A DNA stretch of 64,000 bases. It comes from Parvibaculum sp. Its GTDB lineage: Bacteria > Pseudomonadota > Alphaproteobacteria > Parvibaculales > Parvibaculaceae. Of the stretch, positions 16,227 through 26,004 are shown in pieces (the first letter of the stretch is position 1; the number at the start of each line of letters is the position of its first letter). The stretch spans positions 922,764-986,763 of the forward strand of contig JAEPQD010000001.1 of assembly GCA_017642695.1 (NCBI GenBank), written 5' to 3'. Both the position numbers and the translations under genes were made by a program. The notes below the pieces were generated by a model. That model made no database searches, was not told the origin of the DNA, and saw only the letters and a program-made list of their open reading frames with translations.

Positions 16227-17542
16227 TGAGCAATCTCGCACACAAGGAACCCCCTGTGGAGGAACCCCTCGTTGAGGCACCGCCTATGCCGGGCGCCGCT
16301 GCTGCGCAGGAACCTGTCGTGAGCAGCGAAACGCTCGCCGTCATGAAGCCGGTACCGCGGATTACGATCCACGCGTTCTGCGAGCAGCCCGGAACCGGCA
16401 GCGCGATACAACGAGCTGGCGAAGACCGTCGCCTCGCGAAAGCCCATCTGACGGTGCATATGGGGGGTATCCCAGCCGCAATCGAACAGTACCAGCAGGC
16501 CGCGACCCCCAATCTCATCATGGTCGAAACACGCTCTACCGGCCAGGAGCTCTTCTCGCAGCTCGGGGCTCTTGCCGAGGTGTGCGACGCCGGCACCAAG
16601 GTCGTCGTTGTCGGCCAGATGAACGACGTTTCGCTCTACCGCGAGATGATCCGGCAGGGTGTCAACGAATACCTTGTCGCACCGCTTCATCCGATGGGCG
16701 TCATTGAGGCGATCTCGCGTCTTTATGTCGATCCCGATGCACCGCCGATCGGCCGAACGATTGCATTTATCGGCGCCAAGGGCGGTACGGGATCAAGCAC
16801 CATTGCTCACAACGTCGGGTGGTGCATCTCGACCGGTATGGACGAGGACGTCATCATCACGGATCTCGATCTGCCGTTCGGTACGGCCGGTCTCGATTTC
16901 AATCAAGACCCCGCACAGGGTATCGCCGACGCGCTCACCGCGCCGGAACGCCTCGACGACGTGCTCCTCGACCGCCTGCTTGTGAAGTGCACGGACCGCC
17001 TGAGCCTCTTTGCTGCGCCCGCCGTTCTCGATCGTGATTTCGAGATGGACGGAGACAGCTGCGAGAGCGTCCTGGACATTGTCCGCGAGGGTGTTCCCTG
17101 CGTAGTCGTCGACCTGCCGCATGTGTGGGCGCCGTGGACGAAGAAGGTACTTCTGTCGGCGGATGAGATCGTTATCACCGCAACACCGGATCTCGCGAGC
17201 CTTCGCAACGCCAAGAATATTCTCGATATGACGCGCCATGCGCGGCCGAACGATAACTCTGCGCACATTGTCATCAATCAGGTCGGTATGCCGAAACGTC
17301 CTGAGATTCCGGTGAAAGATTTTGCGGAAGCGGTGGGTACCGAGGCAACGCTCGTCCTGCCGTTCAACCCTGGTCTCTTTGGTACCGCGGCGAACAACGG
17401 TCAGATGATCGAAGAGCTCGATCCCAAGGGAAAGACCACCGAGGGACTTCGCTTCCTCGCTCGTCAGCTTTGTGGCCGCGAGGTGCGCGCGTCGAAGCCG
17501 GCGAAATCGTCGATGTTCAGCTTTCTGTCCCGCAAGGGATAA
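16226..17542 (+). CDS. cpaE: Pilus localisation ATPase CpaE/TadZ
   Basis: A 438-residue protein. It has a Pro-rich N-terminal extension, an atypical receiver-like domain (about 55-165; VVVVGQMNDVSLYREMIRQGV) and a ParA/MinD-family ATPase domain from about residue 175. The P-loop is GAKGGTGSSTIAHN, lacking the second Lys of MinD as usual in CpaE. The family directs the Tad machinery to the cell pole in Caulobacter. It is translationally coupled to cpaD. Confidence 0.93.
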   Translation: MSNLAHKEPPVEEPLVEAPPMPGAAAAQEPVVSSETLAVMKPVPRITIHAFCEQPGTGSAIQRAGEDRRLAKAHLTVHMGGIPAAIEQYQQAATPNLIMVETRSTGQELFSQLGALAEVCDAGTKVVVVGQMNDVSLYREMIRQGVNEYLVAPLHPMGVIEAISRLYVDPDAPPIGRTIAFIGAKGGTGSSTIAHNVGWCISTGMDEDVIITDLDLPFGTAGLDFNQDPAQGIADALTAPERLDDVLLDRLLVKCTDRLSLFAAPAVLDRDFEMDGDSCESVLDIVREGVPCVVVDLPHVWAPWTKKVLLSADEIVITATPDLASLRNAKNILDMTRHARPNDNSAHIVINQVGMPKRPEIPVKDFAEAVGTEATLVLPFNPGLFGTAANNGQMIEELDPKGKTTEGLRFLARQLCGREVRASKPAKSSMFSFLSRKG

Positions 17543-17554
17543 TCGGAGGTAGTC

Positions 17555-19015
17555 GTGTTTGGAAGGAGGACCGAAGGCCAGCCAGTCCCGCGCAAGCCCG
17601 CAGCGGCGCCAGCGCCTGCCGAATCGCGCGCCAAGGCACCGCCGGCACCGCCGGCTCCCGCAGCAGCGGCAAAGAGCCCGCAGGTCAAGCCGGTGGCAAC
17701 GCCAAAGCCCGCTACCGCGGCGCGTACTGGTGACCACCGCTCCGAAAACTACTATCAGATCAAAACGACGATCTTCAACGCACTGATCGACACGATCGAT
17801 CTGACCCAGTTGGCTCAGCTTGACGCGGAGAGCGCGCGCGAAGAAATTCGCGATATCGTCAATGAAATTTTGTCGATCAAGAATGTTGTCATGTCGATCT
17901 CCGAGCAGGAAGCTCTCCTGCAGGACATCTGCAACGACGTGCTTGGATATGGTCCACTGGAACCGCTCCTCGCTCGCGACGACATCGCCGATATCATGGT
18001 GAATGGTTGCGAACGCACCTTCATCGAAGTGAACGGCAAGGTCGAACTCACTGGCATACGCTTCCGTGACAACAGCCAGCTGATGAACATCTGTCAGCGG
18101 ATTGTGAGCCAGGTCGGCCGTCGCGTCGATGAGTCGAGCCCGATCTGCGATGCACGATTGCCCGACGGTAGCCGTGTAAACGTGATCGTACCGCCGCTCT
18201 CAATCGATGGCCCGGCACTCACCATTCGTAAGTTCCGTCGCGACAAGCTGACGATGGCCGACCTCGTTCAGTACGCATCGATCTCTCAGGAAGGTGCGGA
18301 AGTTCTCGGTATCATCGGCAAGGTGCGCTGCAACGTCCTGATCTCGGGCGGTACGGGTTCGGGCAAGACGACGCTTTTGAACTGTCTTACCGGCTTCATC
18401 GATGCGGACGAGCGTGTCATCACATGCGAAGACGCGGCCGAACTTCAGCTCCAGCAGCCCCATGTGGTTCGTCTCGAAACTCGCCCGCCCAACCTCGAAG
18501 GACAGGGTCAGGTGACGATGACCGAACTGGTGCGCAACTGTCTGCGTATGCGTCCCGAACGCATCATCGTCGGCGAAGTCCGTGGCCCGGAGGCCTTCGA
18601 TCTTCTCCAGGCCATGAACACGGGTCACGACGGTTCGATGGGTACGCTCCACGCAAACAGTCCCCGTGAAGCGCTTTCGCGTCTGGAAAGCATGATCACG
18701 ATGGGGGGCTATCAGCTTCCATCCAAGACGATCCGTGAAATGATCTGCGGTTCCATCGATGTGGTGATTCAGGCCGCGCGCCTGCGTGACGGCTCTCGTC
18801 GCATCACCCACATCACCGAGGTTCTCGGAACGGAAGGTGACGTGATTATCACTCAGGACCTGTTCGTCTACGACATGGAAGGCGAAGACGAGGCCGGAAA
18901 GATCATCGGCAAGCACAAGTCGACCGGTATAGCGCGGCCGTCTTTCTGGGACCGTGCCCGTTACTATAACCAGCACCATGCCCTTGCGGCCGCTCTCGAT
19001 CGCGCCCAGGGCTGA
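17555..19015 (+). CDS. cpaF: Tad secretion ATPase CpaF/TadA
   Basis: A 486-residue hexameric type II/IV secretion ATPase that powers pilus extension and retraction. An Ala/Pro-rich N-terminal linker (about 1-60) precedes a helical domain and the ATPase core: Walker [10 protein letters not shown], Asp box and [12 protein letters not shown], Walker [18 protein letters not shown], and the His box [16 protein letters not shown] start at 17555 with the SD CGGAGGT directly upstream. It is followed by tadB after 14 nt. Confidence 0.96.
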   Translation: MFGRRTEGQPVPRKPAAAPAPAESRAKAPPAPPAPAAAAKSPQVKPVATPKPATAARTGDHRSENYYQIKTTIFNALIDTIDLTQLAQLDAESAREEIRDIVNEILSIKNVVMSISEQEALLQDICNDVLGYGPLEPLLARDDIADIMVNGCERTFIEVNGKVELTGIRFRDNSQLMNICQRIVSQVGRRVDESSPICDARLPDGSRVNVIVPPLSIDGPALTIRKFRRDKLTMADLVQYASISQEGAEVLGIIGKVRCNVLISGGTGSGKTTLLNCLTGFIDADERVITCEDAAELQLQQPHVVRLETRPPNLEGQGQVTMTELVRNCLRMRPERIIVGEVRGPEAFDLLQAMNTGHDGSMGTLHANSPREALSRLESMITMGGYQLPSKTIREMICGSIDVVIQAARLRDGSRRITHITEVLGTEGDVIITQDLFVYDMEGEDEAGKIIGKHKSTGIARPSFWDRARYYNQHHALAAALDRAQG

Positions 19016-19029
19016 GAAGGTAGTCGAGT

Positions 19030-20016
19030 ATGGACACGACAACGCTGATCATATTCGGCATTGCTTTGCTTGCCGCCCTCTGCATCGGCGGAATCGGTCT
19101 TCTTTTTGTCGGCGGAGAATCAAAGTCGCAGAAACGCATGGCGCGCGTTGCGCGCGGCGGCGCTGCGCGATTGACACCCGTTGAGGGCGAGGTGGACAAC
19201 AACGAGAAACGGCGAAAGCAAGTTCAGGAAACGTTGCGGGATCTCGAGGAAAAGCAGAAAGAACAGAAGAAAAAGATCTCTCTCCGCACAAGAATTGAGC
19301 GAGCCGGACTCGAGATGGAGCCTCGCACCTTCTACATCGCGAGCGTCGTCGCGGGTGTTGTTGCTGCTCTCTTCCTGAAAGTTGCCGGCCTCTCCTTGCT
19401 GGTTGCCGGGCTCGGTGGATTCGTGACGGCTTTCGGCCTGCCTCGCTGGGTTCTTTCCTATCTGGTGAAGCGGAGGCAGAAAGCGTTTGTCGAGGAATTC
19501 GCGAATTCAATCGACGTCATCGTGCGTGGCGTCAAATCGGGACTTCCCGTCAATGACTGCCTCAAGCTCATTGCCACGGAAGCGCCGGAACCCGTTCGCA
19601 CGGAATTTCAGGGTATCGTGGAAGGACAACGCGTTGGTGTGACACTCGAACAGGGTCTCGCGAAGATCTACGAGCGAATGCCGTTGCCGGAGGTGAATTT
19701 CTTCCAGATCGTTCTCTCGATCCAGCAGAAGACGGGTGGCAATCTCTCCGAAGCGCTCAGCAATCTTTCCAAGGTTCTGCGCGAACGGAAGAAGATGCGC
19801 GGAAAGATTCAGGCAATGTCCCAGGAAGCCAAGGCATCGGCAGGCATCATCGGTTCGTTGCCGCCTGCCGTTATGGCGATGATATATTTCACCTCGCCCG
19901 ATTACATGAATGTCCTTTTCACGACGACAGCCGGCAACATGATCATCGTTGGCAGTCTGATATGGATGGGTATCGGCGTTCTCATCATGAAGAAGATGAT
20001 CGACTTCAAATTCTAG
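19030..20016 (+). CDS. tadB: Tad inner-membrane platform protein TadB
   Basis: A 328-residue T2SS-F family protein. It carries one N-terminal TM segment, a charged cytoplasmic stretch (NEKRRKQVQETLRDLEEKQKEQ, probably coiled coil), two TM helices at about 100-140, the T2SS-F cytoplasmic domain (EEFANSIDVIVRGVKSGLPVNDCL to LSEALSNLSKVLRERKKM) and C-terminal TM helices. With TadC it forms the platform on which CpaF acts. Confidence 0.94.
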   Translation: MDTTTLIIFGIALLAALCIGGIGLLFVGGESKSQKRMARVARGGAARLTPVEGEVDNNEKRRKQVQETLRDLEEKQKEQKKKISLRTRIERAGLEMEPRTFYIASVVAGVVAALFLKVAGLSLLVAGLGGFVTAFGLPRWVLSYLVKRRQKAFVEEFANSIDVIVRGVKSGLPVNDCLKLIATEAPEPVRTEFQGIVEGQRVGVTLEQGLAKIYERMPLPEVNFFQIVLSIQQKTGGNLSEALSNLSKVLRERKKMRGKIQAMSQEAKASAGIIGSLPPAVMAMIYFTSPDYMNVLFTTTAGNMIIVGSLIWMGIGVLIMKKMIDFKF

Positions 20017-20025
20017 GGCCGAAAA

Positions 20026-21003
20026 ATGGTAGCCGTCTTCGAACTTGCCGAGAGCATGTTCAATTTGGAGAACATCGTGATGCTGCTGACCGCAGTGGCA
20101 GCTTTCGCGACAATTCTCACTTTGACGGGACCTCTTTTGTCGACCGACAAGCTATCAACCCGCATGAAGTACGTTTCGACCGAGCGCGAAGCGATGCGCG
20201 CACGTGCGCGCGAGTCGCTGTCGCAGGAGAAGACTCGCCTGCGTCACACGCCCAAGGGCTTCATGAAGGAAGTGGTCGAGAAGTTCACGAGCGGTCGCGC
20301 GCTCGAGAATGCCGACGTGCGCGATAAGCTCCGCCAGGCGGGTTTTCGCGGCCCCGGACCGATGTATACATTTGTCTTCTTCCGTTTCGTGATGCCGCCG
20401 ATCCTGTTCGTGCTGACGTTGCTCTACCTGGTGTTCCTCAATGATTTCGGTTTGCCTCCGATGGCGCGTTTCGCAGCCTCCTGCGCAGCCGCATTCGTTG
20501 GCTTCTACTTGCCGAATGTCTTCGTTCAGAACGTGATCGCACGCCGTCAGGATTCGATCCGAAAGGCTTTCCCGGACGCGCTGGATCTTTTGCTGATCTG
20601 TGTCGAATCCGGCATGTCGATTGAGGCGGCCTTCCAGAAGGTTGCAACCGAGATCGGCACTCAATCCGTCGAACTCGCCGAGGAACTCGGGCTTACCACG
20701 GCCGAGTTGTCCTATCTGCAGGAGCGCCGTCAGGCCTATGAGAACCTCTCGAAGCGCACCGGGCTGCCGGGCGTCAAGGCGGTGTCGACCAGCCTTATCC
20801 AGGCGGAACGCTACGGTACGCCGCTCGGTCAGGCTCTTCGTGTCATGGCGCAGGAAAACCGCGACATCCGCATGTCGGAAGCGGAAAAGAAGGCCGCTGG
20901 TCTGCCGCCGAAGCTCACCGTGCCGATGATCGTCTTCTTCCTGCCTGTTCTCTTCGGTGTCATTCTCGGTCCGGCAATCATCAAGGTGATGGCCGAGATC
21001 TGA
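20026..21003 (+). CDS. tadC: Tad inner-membrane platform protein TadC
   Basis: A 325-residue T2SS-F family paralogue of TadB, 9 nt downstream of it. TM segments lie near the N-terminus, at about 110-165 and at the C-terminus (KLTVPMIVFFLPVLFGVILGPAIIKV). The T2SS-F domain contains FPDALDLLLICVESGMSIEAAF and AEELGLTTAELSYLQERRQAYENL. It is the last gene of the cpaA-tadC operon, followed by a strong terminator shared with the convergent tadD. Confidence 0.94.
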   Translation: MVAVFELAESMFNLENIVMLLTAVAAFATILTLTGPLLSTDKLSTRMKYVSTEREAMRARARESLSQEKTRLRHTPKGFMKEVVEKFTSGRALENADVRDKLRQAGFRGPGPMYTFVFFRFVMPPILFVLTLLYLVFLNDFGLPPMARFAASCAAAFVGFYLPNVFVQNVIARRQDSIRKAFPDALDLLLICVESGMSIEAAFQKVATEIGTQSVELAEELGLTTAELSYLQERRQAYENLSKRTGLPGVKAVSTSLIQAERYGTPLGQALRVMAQENRDIRMSEAEKKAAGLPPKLTVPMIVFFLPVLFGVILGPAIIKVMAEI

Positions 21004-21030
21004 TATTCCGCGAAGCCGGACAGCAAAAGA

Positions 21031-21063
21031 AAAGGGCACCTGCCGGAACGGCAGGTGCCCTTT
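21031..21063 (+). terminator. Bidirectional terminator between tadC and tadD
   Basis: 14-bp perfect stem AAAGGGCACCTGCC / GGCAGGTGCCCTTT with a 5-nt loop, 28 bp after tadC and 24 bp from the convergent tadD stop. Confidence 0.9.
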
Positions 21064-21086
21064 CTGTCTGACGAAGGAAGGGCCGA

Positions 21087-22055
21087 CTACTGGATGGAAA
21101 CCCGAGTCTCCGGCGGGAGCGAAGACACGCGATCCTCGTCCTGAGCCGTTTCTGTCCTGCTGACGGGTGCCGGAGAAGCCGGCGCTTCCGCTTCCGGCTT
21201 TCGATCGAGTTCCTCCATCTGTTTCCAGAGGGCGGGCTGCGCCAGCATGGAGCGGAGATAGTCCATGTTCTCGTCGGCGACGCTCTGTGGCAGGTCGGCG
21301 CGGGCGAGTCGTTCGGCCTCGTCGAAATTGCCTTTCAGCCCGAGCACGATGGCAAGGTTCTGCCTTGCATAGGCGTCGGACTTGGCGTTGGCGACAGCCA
21401 TGCGCAGCGTACGCTCGGCCATGTCGAGGTCGCCGGTCAGTGCGTGGGAAAGACCTAGATTGGTGAGGACTGAAGGGTTGTCCGGTGAAAGTGCAAGGGC
21501 CTCGTTGTAGTGTCGCTTGGCTTCATCGTAGCGCCCCATCTGGTCGAGGGCGACGCCGAGCGCCGACTGAATGGTCCAGTCGCGCGGAGACTGTTTAAGC
21601 GCCGTCGAGAGCATCGCCGCTGCCTGGTCAGGGCGGCCGCTTGCTGTAAGCGCCTTGCCGTATTCGGCCATGACGTCGGCATTTTCCGGATGCTTGAGTT
21701 GGCTGCGCTGCATGACGATGAGCGATTGTTCGAGGGAACCGATCTGGCGCAGTGCCTTGGAATAGCTGACCGCCACATCCGTCATATCCGGATTGCGTTC
21801 GTACAGGGCACCCCAATAAGCCGCCGCCGCGACATAATCCTGCGTTTTTGTGCTTTCGACAGCGGCTTCCCTGAGCGCCGGTTCGTCGATCTGGGCTTCT
21901 GCGGCCTCTTTCGGCGTCTGCTGCGCCATCTCGCCGGTGCCGCTTGTTGCGCAGCCGGAAAGCGCGATCACGGAACACAGGGTTGCCGCAGCAAGCCAGC
22001 GCCGGCGCCTCGTCCAATGAGTGCTTTGCGGAGTCATTTCGGCAAATGAGGACAT
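21087..22055 (-). CDS. tadD: TPR lipoprotein TadD of the Flp pilus
   Basis: A 322-residue lipoprotein: signal peptide ending in lipobox LSGC (Cys about residue 35), then about five tetratricopeptide repeats (about 70-260; for example DWTIQSALGVALDQMGRYDEAK and PSVLTNLGLSHALTGDLDMAE) and a Pro/Ala/Glu-rich tail. TadD acts as a pilotin-like or assembly factor for the Tad secretin. It could alternatively start at an in-frame ATG at 22037. Although on the opposite strand, the shared terminator and position mark it as the end of the tad locus. Confidence 0.88.
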   Translation of the reverse strand: MSSFAEMTPQSTHWTRRRRWLAAATLCSVIALSGCATSGTGEMAQQTPKEAAEAQIDEPALREAAVESTKTQDYVAAAAYWGALYERNPDMTDVAVSYSKALRQIGSLEQSLIVMQRSQLKHPENADVMAEYGKALTASGRPDQAAAMLSTALKQSPRDWTIQSALGVALDQMGRYDEAKRHYNEALALSPDNPSVLTNLGLSHALTGDLDMAERTLRMAVANAKSDAYARQNLAIVLGLKGNFDEAERLARADLPQSVADENMDYLRSMLAQPALWKQMEELDRKPEAEAPASPAPVSRTETAQDEDRVSSLPPETRVSIQ

Positions 22056-22226
22056 GAGATCGGTCCCGGTGCATAAAGCGAAGTGGGCCCGTGTGGTACA
22101 CGCGCCATATTCACTCCCGATCTTGGGACAGACCGGTCAAGAAAGGATTAATTATAAGGAAGCCGGAGATGTGCGGATTTGAAGGCTGACCGGTGACCGG
22201 TGGGCCATCGATATTCTGGATAGATT

Positions 22227-23384
22227 ATGGAACTTAAAAGGCTTGTCGAACGAGCGAAGCGCTGGGCGGAGACGGCATCGGCTGAACTCTCGAGACTGTC
22301 TGCGCGGACGGTTTTCATCGTGCTTGGCGGGCTCACCGTGGTCGTCTTCGCAATTCTGATATATTTGCGTCCTCCGGTAAGCCTTGAGGAGCCGCCCGAG
22401 GCGGTGACCTTCTTTCAGATCGGCACGGGCAGCGCGGGCGATGAATATTTCGCGGTGGGTGAACGCCTGGCCGCTGCGATCAGCCGTCCGCCCGGTACGC
22501 CACGTTGCGAAGGCGATCTTCCTTGTGGTGTTGCCGGTCTTCTGTCAGTGGCGAAGTCCTCGGCCGGACCGGTCGCCAATGTTCGCGCGGTAAGTGCGGG
22601 TCACTTTGACTCTGCCCTTGTCGCTGCTCCAATCCTCGATCTCGCCACGCGGGCAGAGGTGCCCTTCAAGGGCGAAAGGCCGATCCGCAATCTCCGCGCC
22701 ATCGCCGGGGTCTATCGCGAGGCTCTCTATCTCGTTGCGAGCCGGAACGCGAACATCTCTACGCTTGCCGAACTCAAGGGCATGCGCGTCTCGGTGGGAC
22801 CGTCGGGTTCGGGTACGCGCGAGGCGGCACTCCCCGTTCTCGCCGTTCATGGCTTTGGCCGACGAACGGTACAACTCTTCGAATACGACACGGAGACGGC
22901 GATTGAGCTCATGCTGAGAGGTCAGCTCGACGCATTCTTTCTCGTGGATGCGTTGCCGTCTTCCGAGATTGCCAGCCTGGCGGATCGTGGCTCGATCAAT
23001 ATCGTACCGATCGACGATCAAGAGGTGCAACAGCTGACCAGGCCCGGCGCCAACTTCCAATCGCTCGAGATACCGGGAGATCTCTATCGCTTCATTCCCG
23101 ACACGCAGACGCTGGGAGTGTCGATGATCTGGATCGTCAACGAAAATGCCGACGCCGAGATCGTCTACAAGATCACGAAGGCTCTTTTTTTGCCCAGCAA
23201 TCGCGTCCTGCTCTCTGGGCCGACATTGCCGGGGCTACTTCCGGGCGAACCTGGTGAAGCAGAGCGGTTCGCTATCGCCTCGCTTCCAGTGCCGTTGCAC
23301 GAAGGAGCCGCGCGCTATTATGGCGAACTCGGTCTCGTCGAACCGGAAACCCTGCCTCCCGGCCCTGCACCTGAGAGGCCCTAG
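22227..23384 (+). CDS. TAXI-family TRAP solute-binding protein, membrane-anchored
   Basis: A 385-residue periplasmic-binding protein of the TAXI group. The family signature FFQIGTGSAGDEYFAVGERLAAAISRP follows an N-terminal TM segment (about residues 28-47, VFIVLGGLTVVVFAILIYL). No obvious cleavage site follows, so it may remain anchored. The conserved GMRVSVGPSGSGTREAALPVL and LRGQLDAFFLVDALPSSEI are visible, and one Cys pair (RCEGDLPC) lies near residue 95. No TRAP membrane subunit is adjacent, so the transporter partner, if any, is elsewhere. Its 3' end overlaps the convergent GST gene by 4 nt. Confidence 0.85.
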   Translation: MELKRLVERAKRWAETASAELSRLSARTVFIVLGGLTVVVFAILIYLRPPVSLEEPPEAVTFFQIGTGSAGDEYFAVGERLAAAISRPPGTPRCEGDLPCGVAGLLSVAKSSAGPVANVRAVSAGHFDSALVAAPILDLATRAEVPFKGERPIRNLRAIAGVYREALYLVASRNANISTLAELKGMRVSVGPSGSGTREAALPVLAVHGFGRRTVQLFEYDTETAIELMLRGQLDAFFLVDALPSSEIASLADRGSINIVPIDDQEVQQLTRPGANFQSLEIPGDLYRFIPDTQTLGVSMIWIVNENADAEIVYKITKALFLPSNRVLLSGPTLPGLLPGEPGEAERFAIASLPVPLHEGAARYYGELGLVEPETLPPGPAPERP

Positions 23385-24064
23385 GCTCCGTCTGCTTTCA
23401 CCTTCTCCTCGGCTTGCGCACCTGCGATCCAGTCCTGCATCGATGGCAGCGTAAGGATGGCGTCCATATACGAGCGCACAGTGCCATCATCGCCAAGAGC
23501 GGCGAGATCAATCCCATAGGTTTCGAAACGCGAGACCACTGGTGCGTACATGGCATCCGTGACCGAGAAACGGCCGAACAGGAACCCCTGATCCTCTATC
23601 GCCTGCCGTCCGAATCGGTGCCTGAGTCCACGCCAGAGCGCGACGATGCGCCGAGCATCTGCAAGCGCTTCCTCGGTCTGACCCGTGCCCGGATGGCGTT
23701 CGAGCACGGCCATCGGCATGTCACGGCGAAGATTCTGGAAGCCCGAATGCATTTCGGCAGCCGCACTTCTGGCAAGGGCCCGCGGAACGCTATCCGTTGG
23801 CCAGAGGTTCTTGGCCGGAAACAGGTCGGCGATCGTTTCACAGATCGCAAGAGAGTCCCCGATCACGATGCCGCGCCATTTCAGGGCGGGTACGAAACCT
23901 GTCGGCGAATGGGGAAGGATTTGCGCCTTGGTATCCTCCTGGCGTAGCCGGATGCGGGTCTCGGTGAAGGGAATGCCTGCTTGCCGCATCAGGAGCCACG
24001 GTCGGAGGCTCCAGCTCGACCAGTTCTTGTCGCCAATGACGAGTTCGAACTCCGGTACTGGCAT
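23381..24064 (-). CDS. Glutathione S-transferase family protein
   Basis: A 227-residue cytosolic GST-fold protein. The N-terminal thioredoxin-like domain begins ELVIGDKNWSSWSLRPWLLMRQ, with the candidate catalytic Ser in the WSLRPW region, and includes PTGFVPALKWRGIVIGDSLAICE (cis-Pro and glutathione-binding Asp-Ser). The all-helical C-terminal domain runs from about 90 to 215. The WSSWSLRPW style matches the bacterial GST group often annotated near maleylacetoacetate isomerase, but the substrate is unknown. It is convergent with the TAXI gene and divergent from the aminopeptidase. Confidence 0.87.
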   Translation of the reverse strand: MPVPEFELVIGDKNWSSWSLRPWLLMRQAGIPFTETRIRLRQEDTKAQILPHSPTGFVPALKWRGIVIGDSLAICETIADLFPAKNLWPTDSVPRALARSAAAEMHSGFQNLRRDMPMAVLERHPGTGQTEEALADARRIVALWRGLRHRFGRQAIEDQGFLFGRFSVTDAMYAPVVSRFETYGIDLAALGDDGTVRSYMDAILTLPSMQDWIAGAQAEEKVKADGA

Positions 24065-24165
24065 GAATCCCCCTGATCGTCTCGCCGTTGCGGGCTCGAG
24101 GGCCTCTCTATAAGGTTTCGAGCCAACGAAATCACCTGTTTCTTCGACGCGAACGGAACCTCATC

Positions 24166-25542
24166 TTGCTCGACATATTTATCACCCGGAAGGACGCGGC
24201 GGCGACGCCTGTCTGGCTGGTCCGCTCCGGCGAGACGGAGAACTGGTGCGAAACTCACGCTGGACCGGGGGCCGCATGGGTTGCCACCTCGGGTTTCAAA
24301 GGCGAGGCAGGCAAGGTGTTGCTGCTGCCGGATGGGTCTGGAGGCTTGGCGGGTGTTTTGCTTGGGGTTGGCGATGGGAGCGATCACTTTGTGGCCGGGG
24401 CTCTGCCCACCGTGCTGCCGATGGGAGACTACCGGCTCGCGGGCGAGAGACATGGCGATGTGGCGAAGGCCGCTCTCGGCTACGCGCTCGGAACCTACCG
24501 CTTTACGCGCTATTCGGGAGCGCCGCGGGAGTGGCCGCGGCTGGTCCTGCCGGAAAGCGTCAACGGCGAGGAGGTGAGCCGGCTCGCGCGGGCCACCTTT
24601 CTGGCGCGCGACCTTATCAACACGCCTGCAAGTGACATGAACCCGGCGGATCTCGCTGCGGCGGCTGAAAAGGTGGCGTTGGCGCATGAAGCAAGCTTCC
24701 GTGTTGTCGAGGGCGAAGCGCTTCTTGCTGAAAATTATCCGATGATCCATGCCGTCGGCCGTGCGGCAGGCGTTGCACCGCGCCTCATCGAATTGCGCTG
24801 GGGCCGGGCGGACGCGCCGAAGGTGACGCTGGTCGGTAAGGGGGTCTGTTTTGATACCGGCGGGTTGGATCTGAAGCCGTCGAGCGCCATGCTGCTCATG
24901 AAGAAGGACATGGGTGGGGCTGCCTGCGTTCTGGCGCTAGCCCAGATGCTCATGGAAGCGAAGCTCGATATTCGCCTTCGGCTCCTGATTCCGGCGGTCG
25001 AAAACAGCGTCTCCGGAAACGCTTTCCGGCCGGGCGACGTTCTGTCGAGCCGCAAGGGCATCACGGTTGAAATCGGCAACACCGATGCCGAAGGACGCCT
25101 CGTCCTCGCCGACGCGCTGGTGGAGGCCGACGAGGAGAACCCGGACCTTATCATCGACATGGCGACGCTGACCGGTGCAGCGCGCACCGCGCTGGGCCCC
25201 GACCTTCCGCCCTTCTATACCGATGACGAGGATCTGGCGTCGGAGATTGCTGTCTCCTCTGAAGCGATGTCCGATCCGCTATGGCGTATGCCCCTCTGGA
25301 AGCCCTATGACGGCTGGCTTGAGAGCAAGATTGCGGACGTGAACCACGTTTCGGATGGCCCGTTTGCGGGCTCGATCACGGCGGCGCTCTTTCTGCGCCG
25401 CTTTGTCGAAAAGACGCGGTCCCACGTTCATTTCGACATTTACGGCTGGGCGCCAAAGGCGAAGCCAGGTCGCCCCGTGGGCGGCGAGGCGCAGGGCATT
25501 CGCGCGCTCTATCACCTTCTCCAGCGCCGATACGGTGCCTGA
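24166..25542 (+). CDS. M17 leucyl aminopeptidase family protein
   Basis: A 458-residue cytosolic metallo-aminopeptidase. The C-terminal catalytic domain is complete: VGKGVCFDTGGLDLKPS (metal and substrate Lys, Asp), KKDMGGAA, the signature NTDAEGRLVLADAL, and DMATLTGAARTALG. The N-terminal about 150 residues form the variable domain. The start is uncertain: I choose TTG at 24166 (reads LDIFITRKDAAATP). An in-frame TTG at 24088 would add 26 basic residues. The family works with divalent metals, removing N-terminal residues from peptides. It is upstream of a MarR-NlpC/P60 pair, about 90 bp away. Confidence 0.9.
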   Translation: MLDIFITRKDAAATPVWLVRSGETENWCETHAGPGAAWVATSGFKGEAGKVLLLPDGSGGLAGVLLGVGDGSDHFVAGALPTVLPMGDYRLAGERHGDVAKAALGYALGTYRFTRYSGAPREWPRLVLPESVNGEEVSRLARATFLARDLINTPASDMNPADLAAAAEKVALAHEASFRVVEGEALLAENYPMIHAVGRAAGVAPRLIELRWGRADAPKVTLVGKGVCFDTGGLDLKPSSAMLLMKKDMGGAACVLALAQMLMEAKLDIRLRLLIPAVENSVSGNAFRPGDVLSSRKGITVEIGNTDAEGRLVLADALVEADEENPDLIIDMATLTGAARTALGPDLPPFYTDDEDLASEIAVSSEAMSDPLWRMPLWKPYDGWLESKIADVNHVSDGPFAGSITAALFLRRFVEKTRSHVHFDIYGWAPKAKPGRPVGGEAQGIRALYHLLQRRYGA

Positions 25543-25632
25543 CACTTGCCGGCACGATTTCGGCCGCTAGACTGATACGGTCCCGGAACGGAGGTGCCGG
25601 GCGGGGGATCATGGCAGCGTTGGGGGGACGTT

Positions 25633-26004
25633 ATGCCGGAATTATCTTTGTCCGATGCCGCCGAGTTGAAGCCGGTACAGGCTTTGTCTCTTTGGCACGA
25701 TGTTGTGCTCCAATCGGTCCGCCGCGATGGGCCGGATCTTTCGTCGAGGCAGCTCGCGATCATGTTCACCGTCTATCTCGATCCGCCGCCGCATACCGTT
25801 CGAGGTCTTGCCGCGACGCTCGGCGTATCCAAGCCGGCCATCACGCGCGCACTCGACACACTGGGTGGTCTCGATCTGCTGAAGCGGACGCGTGATGAGG
25901 CAGACCGGCGTAACGTGCTGGTGCAGCGAACAGTCAAGGGCGCGGCGTTCATGCACGACCTTGCAGATATCATCGTCCGTTCGTCGCGAGGCCTCGTGGC
26001 ATGA
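25633..26004 (+). CDS. MarR-like winged-helix regulator
   Basis: A 123-residue DNA-binding protein with a single winged-helix domain. The recognition segment is TVRGLAATLGVSKPAITRALDTLGGLDLLKRTRDEADRRNVLV, of MarR style, including the DxxDRR wing. There is no additional ligand domain. A G-rich SD (six G, 25622-25627) precedes the ATG. The stop overlaps the next gene's ATG by 4 nt (ATGA), so the regulator is made with the NlpC/P60 enzyme and could control it or the upstream aminopeptidase. The target is unknown. Confidence 0.82.
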   Translation: MPELSLSDAAELKPVQALSLWHDVVLQSVRRDGPDLSSRQLAIMFTVYLDPPPHTVRGLAATLGVSKPAITRALDTLGGLDLLKRTRDEADRRNVLVQRTVKGAAFMHDLADIIVRSSRGLVA

